This document shows, piece by piece, positions 9,195 through 18,121 of a stretch of 64,000 nt of DNA. Source of the DNA: Aminobacter aganoensis (GTDB taxonomy: Bacteria; Pseudomonadota; Alphaproteobacteria; Rhizobiales; Rhizobiaceae); NCBI RefSeq assembly GCF_014206975.1, contig NZ_JACHOU010000007.1:140230-204229 (forward strand). The letters are read 5' to 3'. Position 1 is the stretch's first letter. Each line of letters opens with the position of its first letter. The notes beneath the pieces were generated by a model, which was not told the origin of the DNA, did no database searches, and saw only the letters and a list, made by a program, of their open reading frames with translations. The position numbers and the translations under genes were made by a program.

Positions 9195-10702
9195 GCGTCA
9201 AACTCCTCGAGCAGGCGGTTGTCGCGGTAGAAGTCGCGCAGGTCGGCCAGGGCGGGATGCGCCAGAGCGCGGTGCAGATAGTCGCGGATGCGCGGCAGGT
9301 GCTTGAGATATTGCGGCTTGCCGTCGCGGCGGTCGAGGCGGACGAAGATGCCGAGGATCTTCGAGTTCCGCTGCGCCGCCATGATGGCGTAGGCCTCGCG
9401 GAAGGCGGGCTCGTCGAAGCTGCCTGCGGCATGGCGTGCGGCGACATAGGCATCGACGGTGGTCCGCTCGATGTCGGGCGAGACGGTGACCCGCGCGTCC
9501 ATGGCGAGCGACGCGACGTCGTAGGCGACCGGGCCGATCAGCGCATCCTGGAAGTCGACGATGCCGAGCCGGTCGAAACCTTTCTTCTCCCCGCGCCAGA
9601 TGATGTTGGGCGAGTGATAGTCGCGCAGCACCAGGCCGTGTTGCTTGTCGGCGAGACGGTCAAAGACGGCGTTCCACGCGGCATGGTAGCCGTCGCGCAA
9701 CGCGTCGGAAGCGGGCGCGCCGGTGACGGCGGGCACGTACCAGTCGACCAGCAGGTCGACCTCGATCATCAGCGCATCGCGGTCGAAGGGTGGGACCTGG
9801 TGGACGACGCCGGGCGCTGCCTCAAGGCGATCGTCCCACTGTTTCCCGTGAATCATCGCCAGCAGCTCGGCAGCGGCGGCGTAGCGCTCGGCGATGGGCT
9901 TGCCCACGGGGTCGAGGAAAGCGCCGGTGCCGAGATGCTCGAGCAGCAGGAAGCCCTGGTCGAGATCGTGGGCGACGATGCCGGGCACGGTGACGCCGCC
10001 TGCGGCGAGCGCACGATCGATGGCTACGAAGGCAGCGACCGTCTGGGCCGTGTGGGCGATCTCGGCATAAGGCTTGCCGTCGCGGACGGGCGGTCCGAGG
10101 ACCAGCCTTGGCGAATTCATCAGCACGAGCGGAGCCTGGCCTTCCGGCGTGACGGTTTCGTAGCCTCGGGCCGAAGCGTCGCCGGTGAAGCGGGCACGGC
10201 GGGCGTCGCCGAAATCGGCCGAAACGAGGAAGTCTCGCATGGCGAGCGAACGGGCGATGCGGTCGAAGACCGGGCCATCGCCCGAGATGACGATGCGGCG
10301 GCCATCGCCCTCGTGCTCGATGGCGAGCCGCAGGCTGACAGCGGGCATCGCTTCCGCCGCTCGCTCGGGCCACTCGACCAGCGCGACACCAGAAGCGACC
10401 GCTTCGTCGAAGCCGAGCTCCAAGAATTCCTCCGAGGAAGACAGCCGGTAAAGGTCGAAATGATGGACGGGGACAGGCGTGTCGTAGCTCTGCACCAGCG
10501 TGAAAGTCGGGCTCGGCACTTCGTGCGCAGGATCACCGGCGAGCGCCCGGATCAGGCCGCGCGCCAGCGTCGACTTCCCGGCACCGAGATCGCCGTCGAG
10601 CAGGAGCACGTCACCCGGCTTGACCGCCATGGCGAGGTCTTCGCCCAGCCGCGTGGTGGCGGCCTCGTCGGGCAGGAAGCGCTCCAGCGATCTGGCCGCC
10701 AT
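9191..10702 (-). CDS. Fusion: TsaE (t6A ATPase) + AmgK-like sugar kinase
   Basis: 503-residue two-domain protein. Residues 1-150 match TsaE, the ATPase needed with TsaB/TsaD for the t6A base of ANN-decoding tRNAs: Walker A GDLGAGKST at 37-45, then SPTFTL and HFDLYR. From about residue 155 it becomes an aminoglycoside-phosphotransferase fold with the catalytic DYHSPN loop and the metal-binding DFQD segment, as in AmgK, the anomeric kinase for MurNAc/GlcNAc. murU follows directly with a 4-bp overlap, so the second half probably feeds MurU. divL ends 5 bp upstream. The fusion is read in a single frame with no sign of frameshift. Confidence 0.88.
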   Translation of the reverse strand: MAARSLERFLPDEAATTRLGEDLAMAVKPGDVLLLDGDLGAGKSTLARGLIRALAGDPAHEVPSPTFTLVQSYDTPVPVHHFDLYRLSSSEEFLELGFDEAVASGVALVEWPERAAEAMPAVSLRLAIEHEGDGRRIVISGDGPVFDRIARSLAMRDFLVSADFGDARRARFTGDASARGYETVTPEGQAPLVLMNSPRLVLGPPVRDGKPYAEIAHTAQTVAAFVAIDRALAAGGVTVPGIVAHDLDQGFLLLEHLGTGAFLDPVGKPIAERYAAAAELLAMIHGKQWDDRLEAAPGVVHQVPPFDRDALMIEVDLLVDWYVPAVTGAPASDALRDGYHAAWNAVFDRLADKQHGLVLRDYHSPNIIWRGEKKGFDRLGIVDFQDALIGPVAYDVASLAMDARVTVSPDIERTTVDAYVAARHAAGSFDEPAFREAYAIMAAQRNSKILGIFVRLDRRDGKPQYLKHLPRIRDYLHRALAHPALADLRDFYRDNRLLEEFDA

Positions 10703-10707
10703 GAAGC

Positions 10708-13251
10708 CTACTCCGCCGCCACCCGCACGCCGGCAGGCGCATCGGGGAACAGGCAGACCACCGTGGTGCCACGGTCCTTGCCGCTGTCGATGCGGACGGT
10801 GCCGCCATGCAGTTCGACGAAGCTCTTGACGATGGACAGGCCGAGGCCGGCGCCACGGCGGCGACCGCCGTTGACGCGGGATTCGAAGCGCTGGAACACT
10901 GTGTCGAGCACCTCCGACGGCATGCCCGGGCCGTCGTCATGGACGGAGAACTCCACGCCCTCGGCGCGCTGGCGGCAAACCAGCGTGATGGTGCTCGCCG
11001 ACGGCGCGTAGTTCACCGCGTTGCTGAGCAGGTTGTAGAGGATCTGGCGCACGCGCGTTTCGTCGCCATTGAAGCTCTTCGGCGCGCTGGCGGTTTCGAT
11101 GGCGAGGCTGATGGAATGCTCTTCCAGGCGGTCGGCGACCAGTTCGGCGGCGGCCTCGATGGCACGGTCGACACGGACCTCGGCGATTTCGAGCTGCATG
11201 ATGCCGGCGTCGACGGTGGCGAGGTCGAGAATGTCGTTGACGATGGTCAGGAGCACGCCCGACGACGAGCCGATGTGCTCGACATATTCGCGCTGGCGCG
11301 GCGACAGCGGGCCGGTGCCCGGCAGCGACAGAAGTTCGGTGAAGCCGATGATGTTGGTCAGCGGCGAGCGCAGCTCATAGGAAACGTGCTGGACGAACTC
11401 GTTCTTGATCTGGTCGGCGCGCTGCAGCGCCTCGTTCTTGTCCTTCAGCGCGCGCTCCATGTTGACGCCGTCGGTGACGTCGACAAAGGTCAGCATCACC
11501 TGGCCGTTGGGCAGGTGGATGACAGCGTGCTGGAGCACCGAGCCGTTGTTGAGCTCGGTTTGGCCATGACGGTCGCTGCGCTCGTCGAAGCCGGTGACGG
11601 CGGCGACGAAATCGGCCCATGGGCTGTTTTCGGCGCGCGTGTCGCATTCGGCGCGGATCGCCGAGATATGCGTGGTCTGCCGCAGGACCTCGGGCGAGAC
11701 GCCCCAGAGCTGGCCGAAGGCGGGGTTGAACAGGCGGATGCGGCCGTCGGGGCCGAAAACGACGACGCCCTCGGCGAGATTGTCGAGGGTTTCACCCTGG
11801 ACGCGCACGGCCGTGGTGTAGCGGCTTTCGAGATCGATCTTCTCGGTCAGGTTCTCGAACACCCAGGTGACGCCGCCCTTGGGCTGCGGGTTGGCGACGA
11901 CGCGGATGGTGCGGCCGTCGGGCAGGTGCCAGAGATGCTCCTGCGGCTCGACGGCGCGGTAGGCACCGAGCAGGTTTTCCTTCCAGCGCCGCCATTCCGG
12001 CTGTTCCGGGAGCTTGCGCTCGCTGCGCAGGCGATCGAGCAGGAGGGCATTGTCGGGCGCGCTGGAGAGATAGCCGGCATCGAGCTCCCAGAGCTTCTGG
12101 AAGGCGTTGTTGTGGAACCGCAGCTTCTGGCCGGCATCGAAGGTGGCGACGGCGGTGGCCACCTGGTCGAGCGTGTCGGCGTGGCTGCGCACGACCTGGC
12201 TGTATTCCTCGCGGATGGCATCGGCTGCGCTCATGTCGGCGGCGATGCCTGCAGAACCTTCCCTGCCGACGACGTCGGTGACGGCAAACATGCGGCGGTC
12301 GCCGTCGATAACGGTCGACAGCGTCTGCTGGAAGACGGGACGCGACAGGTGCTGCTGGGCGATCGCCTCGCGCGACTGCGTGCCCAGAAACTCCTTGCCG
12401 TCGCGGATGGCTGCGGCGGAATCGGTTGCTTCGACGGCCTTGGCGAAGGCCTTGTTGACCCATTTCAGCCGGCCGTCGGCATCGCGCATCCAGAACGGCA
12501 TGTCGATGGCATCGACCAGGCCGACGAGCGTTTCGTATTCGGCGCTGAGCCGCTGGTTGTCGAGCGTCAACCGCGCCTGGCCGCGCTGGGCCTCGGAGAT
12601 CGAGACAAAGCGGACGATGGCGTGGGCGCCGCTCTTGCGGCCATGGACTTCGAGTGCGGCACCGGCATGGGTCTCCGCCACCAGCTCGAAAGCGGTGCCC
12701 TTGTCGCGCAAGGCGGCGATGGCATTTTCGAGCGCTGCGGCCGAACGCGGCATCAGCCAGCGGCCAAAACCGAGGAAGGCGGCGCGATCGTCCGGCGCGC
12801 CGGTTTCGATCGGCAGCGAGCCGATCAGCTCTGGCTTCTTGTTCTCGTTGGCCCAGACGATGACGCGCTGGTCGCGCAGGTTGAGCAGGGCCTCCGACCG
12901 CTGCAGCGATGCATTGAGGTCGGCGACGCGGCCGCGCAGTTCGACGTTTTCGGCGGCAATGCGGGCCTTTTCACGGATCAGCGCGATGGCGGAAATGAGC
13001 GCCGCGCCCATGACGCCGACGAGCACGGCGAGCTGGATGACTTCGGCGGTGGGCAGGCTGGCGATGGTTGCCTGCTGGGCGTGGGCATATCCGACAGGCG
13101 CGCACAGGGCAGTGGCGCCAAGCAAAGCCACGGCAGAACGGCTGCCGAGCCGGCGCACGGCCTGCCACATACCGCCTGGTAGAGGCATCTGCGAATCCTG
13201 TCGGCCGCCGGAAACGGCCTGTCCCGCTGAAAGCGGGTATTCCCCCGGCAT
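10708..13251 (-). CDS. divL: DivL-type PAS pseudo-histidine kinase (cell-cycle regulator)
   Basis: 847 residues. Two hydrophobic segments at about 33-59 and 70-92 precede a short coiled coil, about three PAS domains (roughly 235-595), a HisKA-like dimerisation region and a complete HATPase domain (DDGPGMP and GAGLGLSIVK present). In the H-box, HVSYELRSPLT, Tyr625 occupies the site of the usual phospho-histidine. This replacement is the hallmark of Caulobacter DivL, which works with DivK to tune the CckA-CtrA pathway. The frame opens at 13344, but the ATG at 13251 has a good ribosome site (GGAGAGG, 8 nt upstream). First gene of the divL-tsaE/amgK-murU-addB-addA run. Confidence 0.83.
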   Translation of the reverse strand: MPGEYPLSAGQAVSGGRQDSQMPLPGGMWQAVRRLGSRSAVALLGATALCAPVGYAHAQQATIASLPTAEVIQLAVLVGVMGAALISAIALIREKARIAAENVELRGRVADLNASLQRSEALLNLRDQRVIVWANENKKPELIGSLPIETGAPDDRAAFLGFGRWLMPRSAAALENAIAALRDKGTAFELVAETHAGAALEVHGRKSGAHAIVRFVSISEAQRGQARLTLDNQRLSAEYETLVGLVDAIDMPFWMRDADGRLKWVNKAFAKAVEATDSAAAIRDGKEFLGTQSREAIAQQHLSRPVFQQTLSTVIDGDRRMFAVTDVVGREGSAGIAADMSAADAIREEYSQVVRSHADTLDQVATAVATFDAGQKLRFHNNAFQKLWELDAGYLSSAPDNALLLDRLRSERKLPEQPEWRRWKENLLGAYRAVEPQEHLWHLPDGRTIRVVANPQPKGGVTWVFENLTEKIDLESRYTTAVRVQGETLDNLAEGVVVFGPDGRIRLFNPAFGQLWGVSPEVLRQTTHISAIRAECDTRAENSPWADFVAAVTGFDERSDRHGQTELNNGSVLQHAVIHLPNGQVMLTFVDVTDGVNMERALKDKNEALQRADQIKNEFVQHVSYELRSPLTNIIGFTELLSLPGTGPLSPRQREYVEHIGSSSGVLLTIVNDILDLATVDAGIMQLEIAEVRVDRAIEAAAELVADRLEEHSISLAIETASAPKSFNGDETRVRQILYNLLSNAVNYAPSASTITLVCRQRAEGVEFSVHDDGPGMPSEVLDTVFQRFESRVNGGRRRGAGLGLSIVKSFVELHGGTVRIDSGKDRGTTVVCLFPDAPAGVRVAAE

Positions 13252-13383
13252 GTCTTGTTCCTCTCCGCCGCCTGACTGCAAGACCGCCCTGAAGCGCCCC
13301 AAAAAGTTCCGCCGAGAACGGGCGCGTGGCGAATCACGCCACAATAGCCGTTAGGCGAATCGCCGTGAAGAAGGCGTGCGCGC

Positions 13384-13420
13384 AAAAAAGAAACCGGGCG
13401 AAAGTCAATCGCCCGGTTTC
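13384..13420 (-). terminator. Intrinsic terminator of ahcY
   Basis: Perfect 11-bp inverted repeat GAAACCGGGCG / CGCCCGGTTTC with a 9-nt loop; on the minus strand it is followed by six T. It separates ahcY from divL. Confidence 0.88.
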
Positions 13421-13447
13421 AATATGTTGTATGTATTTACGCTATGG

Positions 13448-14848
13448 TTAATAGCGGTAGTGTTCCGGCTTGAACGGGCCCTTCGGCGTCACACCGATAT
13501 AAGTGGCCTGTTCATCAGACAGAGTGGTCAGCTTGGCACCGAGCTTGTCGAGGTGCAGGCGGGCGACCTTCTCGTCGAGATGCTTGGGCAGGACATAGAC
13601 TTCGTTCTTGTACTGGCCGGGCTTGGTGAAAAGCTCGATCTGGGCCAGCGTCTGGTTGGTGAACGACGCCGACATGACGAAGCTGGGGTGGCCGGTGGCA
13701 TTGCCGAGGTTGAGCAGACGACCTTCCGACAGGAGCAGCATGCGCTTGCCATCCGGGAAGGTGATCATGTCGACCTGCGGCTTGACGTTGGTCCACTTGA
13801 GGTTGCGCAGGGCGGCGACCTGGATCTCGTTGTCGAAGTGGCCGATGTTGCCGACGATGACCATGTCCTTCATCCGGCGCATGTCGTCGAGGGTGATGAC
13901 GTCCTTGTTGCCGGTCGTGGTGATGACGATGTCGGCGGTCGGCGCTGCGTCCTCCAGCGTGACGACCTCGAAGCCGTCCATCGCGGCCTGGAGCGCGCAG
14001 ATCGGGTCGACTTCCGTGACCTTGACGCGGGCGCCGGCACCCTGGAGCGAAGCGGCCGAGCCCTTGCCGACGTCGCCGTAACCGCAGACGACGGCGACCT
14101 TGCCGGCCATCATGACGTCGGTGCCGCGGCGGATGCCGTCGACCAGCGATTCCTTGCAGCCGTACTTGTTGTCGAACTTCGACTTGGTGACGGAGTCATT
14201 GACGTTGATTGCCGGGAAGGGCAGCAGGCCCTTCTTCTGCAGCTGGTAGAGACGGTTGACGCCGGTCGTGGTCTCTTCGGTGACGCCGCGGATGGCAGCC
14301 TTGTGCTTGGCGAAGAAGCCCGGCGTTTCAGCCATGCGCTTCTTGATCTGGGCGAACAGGATCTCTTCCTCTTCGCTGCCCGGGTTGGACAGCACGTTCT
14401 CGCCGGCCTCGGCACGGGCGCCGATCAGGATGTACATGGTGGCGTCGCCGCCATCGTCGAGGATCATGTTGGTGGCACCGCCATCGGTCCACTGGAAGAT
14501 CTGGTCGGTGTACTGCCAGTATTCCTCAAGCGTCTCGCCTTTGACGGCGAAGACCGGGATGCCGGCGTCCGCGATGGCTGCCGCGGCATGATCCTGGGTC
14601 GAGAAGATATTGCACGAGGCCCAGCGGATGTCAGCGCCGAGTTCCTTCAGCGTCTCGATCAGCACAGCCGTCTGGATGGTCATGTGCAGCGACCCGGAAA
14701 TGCGCGCGCCCTTGAGCGGCTTTGCTTCACCGAACTCCTCGCGGCAGGCCATCAGGCCCGGCATCTCGGTTTCGGCGATCTCGATTTCCTTGCGACCCCA
14801 GCCGGCGAGCGAAATGTCGGCGACCAGATAATCCTTGCTACCCGTCAT
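13448..14848 (-). CDS. ahcY: Adenosylhomocysteinase
   Basis: NAD-dependent hydrolysis of S-adenosylhomocysteine to adenosine and homocysteine in the methyl cycle. The 466-residue product is of normal length, has the NAD-binding GYGDVGKG motif, and ends in the family-typical KPEHYRY. It stands alone between the HPr gene upstream and a strong terminator, with a candidate palindromic operator about 105 bp before the ATG. Confidence 0.97.
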   Translation of the reverse strand: MTGSKDYLVADISLAGWGRKEIEIAETEMPGLMACREEFGEAKPLKGARISGSLHMTIQTAVLIETLKELGADIRWASCNIFSTQDHAAAAIADAGIPVFAVKGETLEEYWQYTDQIFQWTDGGATNMILDDGGDATMYILIGARAEAGENVLSNPGSEEEEILFAQIKKRMAETPGFFAKHKAAIRGVTEETTTGVNRLYQLQKKGLLPFPAINVNDSVTKSKFDNKYGCKESLVDGIRRGTDVMMAGKVAVVCGYGDVGKGSAASLQGAGARVKVTEVDPICALQAAMDGFEVVTLEDAAPTADIVITTTGNKDVITLDDMRRMKDMVIVGNIGHFDNEIQVAALRNLKWTNVKPQVDMITFPDGKRMLLLSEGRLLNLGNATGHPSFVMSASFTNQTLAQIELFTKPGQYKNEVYVLPKHLDEKVARLHLDKLGAKLTTLSDEQATYIGVTPKGPFKPEHYRY

Positions 14849-14918
14849 GGCTTGCTCCGATTCCTGTTTGCTTCACGCCGCCGCGGGAGGGATGCGGGGG
14901 CGCGCGAAAGATCGGCCT

Positions 14919-14940
14919 GACTACCAGATCAGGCCATCAT
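14919..14940. other. Hairpin in the ahcY leader
   Basis: Seven-base inverted repeat GGCCTGA ... TCAGGCC with an 8-nt loop, 70-90 bp upstream of the ahcY ATG. There is no following T-run on the minus strand, so this is leader structure rather than an obvious terminator; role unknown. Confidence 0.4.
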
Positions 14941-14952
14941 CGACAATGGGAC

Positions 14953-14968
14953 ATAAAGAAATCTTTAT
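14953..14968. promoter_or_regulatory. Palindromic operator candidate upstream of ahcY (SahR-like)
   Basis: Perfect inverted repeat ATAAAGA-aa-TCTTTAT in GC-rich surroundings. Methyl-cycle genes including ahcY are controlled in many Proteobacteria by the ArsR-family regulator SahR, which binds AT-rich palindromes; assignment to SahR is inference from position and shape. The regulator gene is not in this window. Confidence 0.5.
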
Positions 14969-15000
14969 TCGTGCATGTCACGCAGGACTCAGTCCGGCGA

Positions 15001-15303
15001 TCAGCACTCCTCGCCGAAGCGGGCGGCGACGAGCGTCGAAAGCGCTTCCATCGCCTCGGTGGCCTCCGGGCCGCTGGCTGTGACGCGGATGGTGCAGCCG
15101 GGGCTGGCGGCGAGCATCATCAGGCCCATGATCGAGGTGCCGCCGACGGAAATGCCGTCCTTCTCGACGCTGACATTGGCCTGGAACTCGCCGGCGATCT
15201 GGACAAACTTGGCCGAGGCGCGGGCATGCAGGCCGCGCTGGTTGACTATGGTGAGATCGCGGACGATGTGGCCCTTCTCGGGCGAGTAGGGCATGCCGCT
15301 CAT
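15001..15303 (-). CDS. HPr family phosphocarrier protein
   Basis: 100-residue PTS phosphocarrier. His26 in the segment GLHARASAKF is the phospho-accepting histidine, and Ser57 in SIMGLMML is the position phosphorylated by HPr kinase. Its ATG overlaps the EIIA stop by 4 bp. With no permease nearby, it most likely carries regulatory phosphate between EI(Ntr) and EIIA components rather than importing sugar. Confidence 0.92.
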   Translation of the reverse strand: MSGMPYSPEKGHIVRDLTIVNQRGLHARASAKFVQIAGEFQANVSVEKDGISVGGTSIMGLMMLAASPGCTIRVTASGPEATEAMEALSTLVAARFGEEC

Positions 15304-15701
15304 TTGCCGCTCAACACCTGACTTGCAACATTGATGTATTTGCGGCCGGCGGCCTGTGCCTCGTCGAGGGCGGCGGCCATGTTGTCGGCCTTGCGCACGC
15401 TCGTCAGCTTGATGAGCATCGGCAAGTTCATGCCGGCGATGACTTCGACACGGCCGGCTTCCATCACCGAAATGGCGAGGTTGGACGGCGTTCCGCCGAA
15501 CATGTCGGTGAGAACGACCACGCCATTGCCGGTGTCGGCGCTGGCGACGGCGTCGATGATGTCGCTGCGACGCTGCGCCATGTCATCGTCGGCTCCGATG
15601 GAGACTGTCTCGAAATTGTCCTGCGGTCCGACGACGTGTTCCACGGCATGGCGGAACTCTTCGGCCAGCTGACCGTGCGTCACAAGCACGAGTCCGATCA
15701 T
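15300..15701 (-). CDS. PTS EIIA, mannose/fructose family (regulatory)
   Basis: 133 residues, the length of a single EIIA(Man) domain. His9 in LVTHGQ is the phosphorylation site, and the TDMFGGTPSN segment is typical. No IIB, IIC or IID domain is fused or adjacent. In alphaproteobacteria this EIIA belongs to a permease-less PTS that reports carbon/nitrogen state; here it sits between hprK and HPr. Confidence 0.93.
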   Translation of the reverse strand: MIGLVLVTHGQLAEEFRHAVEHVVGPQDNFETVSIGADDDMAQRRSDIIDAVASADTGNGVVVLTDMFGGTPSNLAISVMEAGRVEVIAGMNLPMLIKLTSVRKADNMAAALDEAQAAGRKYINVASQVLSGK

Positions 15702-15864
15702 TCTGATTTGGCTCCCGTCATGGCCTCTTCACAGCCGCGCAGTACTCTTGCCGCCTTCGCGGAGGGCGGGAGCGCTATCTTGTCGAGGGCGAGAGCGTTT
15801 ACAAGCCCCAATCTGCTGCTCGCCACGCCATTTTGACGCAATGCAGCAAAAAGTTTGTGCAGCG

Positions 15865-16311
15865 TCAGGCGAAGAGGGTGATGCCCAGCCGGGCCAGAAT
15901 TGCCGGGGTAGCCATGGAAATTTCCCGCTCAGCGAGCAGCAAACGATTTATCATGCAACCAAGGATCGTCTCGCTGTCCTGTCCAGGCAACCGTTCCACT
16001 TCGGTCGCAGGAACGAGCCTGACCAGCAGGTCGACTGCAGCTGCGGCTTCATGCTCGACCGGAACCGGACCGACGCCGCGGACTTCGGCCAGGCCGGAAA
16101 TGGCTTGCGGAGCATGGCACAAAAGCCTGCCATAGTGCACCGACAGGAAGACCTGATCGTCGGAAACCAGCCTAGCAAATCGGCCTGCGCCGCGGAATTT
16201 CTCGACCAGCGCCAAAGCAAGCGCCGTCTTGCCCGATCCCGACGATCCGGCGACCAGCACGCAGCGATCGCCGAGCACAACCGCCGTGGCATGCATGTTG
16301 GCTGGCGCCAC
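15865..16311 (-). CDS. hprK: HPr kinase/phosphorylase, short alphaproteobacterial form
   Basis: 148 residues containing only the catalytic domain: Walker A GSSGSGKT at 22-29 and the HprK signature EVRGVGPVPV at 76-85. The N-terminal domain of Firmicute HprK (about 310 residues) is absent, as usual in this class. It should phosphorylate the HPr serine encoded downstream. The frame starts with GTG 3 bp after the chvG stop; an ATG five codons in (16296) has no clear ribosome site. A 163-bp gap to the EIIA gene shows nothing obvious. Confidence 0.9.
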   Translation of the reverse strand: MAPANMHATAVVLGDRCVLVAGSSGSGKTALALALVEKFRGAGRFARLVSDDQVFLSVHYGRLLCHAPQAISGLAEVRGVGPVPVEHEAAAAVDLLVRLVPATEVERLPGQDSETILGCMINRLLLAEREISMATPAILARLGITLFA

Positions 16312-16314
16312 GGG

Positions 16315-18099
16315 TCAGCTTTCGGCCGGCAGGGCAACGACGAAGCGCGCGCCCTTGAGTTCGCCCGGCTTGGTGCCTGTGATGTTTTCAGCACTCAGCG
16401 TGCCGCCATGGGCCTCGACGATCTGGCGGCTGATCGACAGGCCGAGGCCGGAATTCTGGCCGAAAGCCTCGCCCGCCGGGCGGTCGGTGTAGAAGCGCTC
16501 GAAAATGCGGTCGATGTTTTCGGCACGAATGCCGGGGCCGTTGTCCTCGACCGTGATGACATTGAACTTGCCGACACGGGCCAGCGAAATGGCAATGTGG
16601 CCATGGTCGTCGGGCACGAAGGAGCGGGCGTTCTCGATCAGGTTGGTGATGACCTGGCCGATGCGCAGGTCGTGGCCGACGACGTTGTAGTTCTTCATGC
16701 CAGCAGGCAGCTTGGCGACGGTGAACGCGATCTCAACCGCCTTCTTGTGGCGGCCGGCCTCGCGCGACACGGAAACCAGGTCGCCGATGAACTTCTTGAG
16801 ATCCACCTTGCCGGCATCCTCGCGCGCCAGCTCGGCATCGAGACGGGAGGCGTCGGAGATGTCGGTGATCAACCGGTCGAGACGCTTCACGTCGTGCTGG
16901 ATGACCTCCATCAGCCGCTCGCGCGAGCTTTCGTTCCTGGCGAGCGGCAAAGTCTCGACTGCGCTGCGCAGCGAGGTCAGCGGGTTCTTGAGCTCGTGGC
17001 TGACGTCGGCGGCAAAACTCTCGATCGCTTCGATGCGGGCGTAAAGCGCCTTGGTCATGTCGCGCACGGCAACCGACAGGTTGCCGATCTCGTCCTGGCG
17101 GTCGGAGAAATCGGGGATTTCCTCGCGGCTCTTGCCGCCGCGGCGCACCCGGTTGGCGGCAGCAGACAACCGGCGCAGCGGGTTGGCGATGGTCGACGCC
17201 AGCAGCATCGACAGAATGGCCGTGACCAAAGCAGCGACGCCGAAGACGCGCAGGATGGCCTTCTGCTCGGCAGCGACGATCTTGTCGATGTCGCCGCCTT
17301 CGGTCGACAGCATCAGCACGCCGAGCACGGCGCGGAAGCGCTGGATCGGAACGGCGACGGAGACGATCTGCTCGCCCTGTTCGCTGACCCGGACGATCGT
17401 CGCCGGGCCGCCGGTCAATGCCTGGACGACCTCGGGGAAGGCAGCGCCATTGCCGCCGGGCTGTTCCTTGTAGACCGGCAGCGCGCTGTCGCGGAAAAAG
17501 TCGAAGACGAACTTCTGCGCCCGCTCGAACACGGTCGGCTCGTCTTCCTCGACAGGCGGAAGGTCGTAGCGCAGGATCTGGCCGCGCGAATAGAGATGAC
17601 GCGAATCGAGCAGCAGATTGGCGTCGCGGTCGTAGATGCGGGCGCGCGTCCTGGTCGGCGAGATCAGCCGGCGCAGGACGGGCGCCACGCGCTCGGGATT
17701 GATCGGAAAATCGAGGCTGTCGAGCTGGTCGGAGCCCGGGCCAAGCGTTTCGCCGGCCTGCAGCTCGAGCAGCTTTTCCGGGTCGATGCTGATCGAATCG
17801 GTCTCGACGGTGGCCGAGGCGGCAATGGCGCCGGCAATGATCTCGCCCTGCGTCATCAGGCTCTCGACACGAGCGCCGATCAGGCCGTCGCGGAACGTGT
17901 TGAGATACAGGATTCCGGCGACCAGCACCGCCAACCCGGCGAGGTTGAGGAACAGGATGCGGCGCGTCAGGCTGGAGAAGAAATAGTGGCCGAGGAAGCG
18001 GCTCAGCCGAATCCTTGCCCGGTCGAGGAACAGCGACAGGCGACCGCGCGACCGCTTCGTGGCGGCCACGGGCTTCCTGATCTCTGCTTCCATCGCCAT
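16315..18099 (-). CDS. chvG: Sensor histidine kinase ChvG
   Basis: Membrane kinase of the ChvG/ChvI system that responds to acid and envelope stress and is needed for host interaction in rhizobia, Agrobacterium and Brucella. 594 residues: TM1 about 46-66, a periplasmic sensor of about 215 residues, TM2 about 283-303, HAMP about 297-350, H-box with His368 (VSHELKNPLT), and an ATPase domain with DNGPGI and GLGLSI motifs. It lies 22 bp after chvI and just before hprK, an arrangement conserved in Rhizobiales. Confidence 0.93.
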   Translation of the reverse strand: MAMEAEIRKPVAATKRSRGRLSLFLDRARIRLSRFLGHYFFSSLTRRILFLNLAGLAVLVAGILYLNTFRDGLIGARVESLMTQGEIIAGAIAASATVETDSISIDPEKLLELQAGETLGPGSDQLDSLDFPINPERVAPVLRRLISPTRTRARIYDRDANLLLDSRHLYSRGQILRYDLPPVEEDEPTVFERAQKFVFDFFRDSALPVYKEQPGGNGAAFPEVVQALTGGPATIVRVSEQGEQIVSVAVPIQRFRAVLGVLMLSTEGGDIDKIVAAEQKAILRVFGVAALVTAILSMLLASTIANPLRRLSAAANRVRRGGKSREEIPDFSDRQDEIGNLSVAVRDMTKALYARIEAIESFAADVSHELKNPLTSLRSAVETLPLARNESSRERLMEVIQHDVKRLDRLITDISDASRLDAELAREDAGKVDLKKFIGDLVSVSREAGRHKKAVEIAFTVAKLPAGMKNYNVVGHDLRIGQVITNLIENARSFVPDDHGHIAISLARVGKFNVITVEDNGPGIRAENIDRIFERFYTDRPAGEAFGQNSGLGLSISRQIVEAHGGTLSAENITGTKPGELKGARFVVALPAES

Positions 18100-18121
18100 G
18101 TGATCTCAGCCCCCGCCGATC

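Noticed and set aside
10807..13182. Long open frame on the plus strand opposite divL (and similar ones at 5551-7344 and 15748-18195)
   Set aside because: These mirror the third-position GC bias of well-identified genes on the other strand and have no recognisable domains or ribosome sites.
13444..13451. CtrA half-site (TTAACCAT, minus strand) upstream of divL
   Set aside because: Single half-site overlapping the ahcY stop and behind the ahcY terminator, about 190 bp from divL; chance is likely.
14849..15000. SAM/SAH riboswitch upstream of ahcY
   Set aside because: The leader has one hairpin but not the conserved core of SAM-II or SAH riboswitches that I can recognise; a protein operator is the simpler reading.
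15702..15864. Small gene or riboswitch between hprK and the EIIA gene
   Set aside because: No frame with a ribosome site and no stable structure recognisable by eye.
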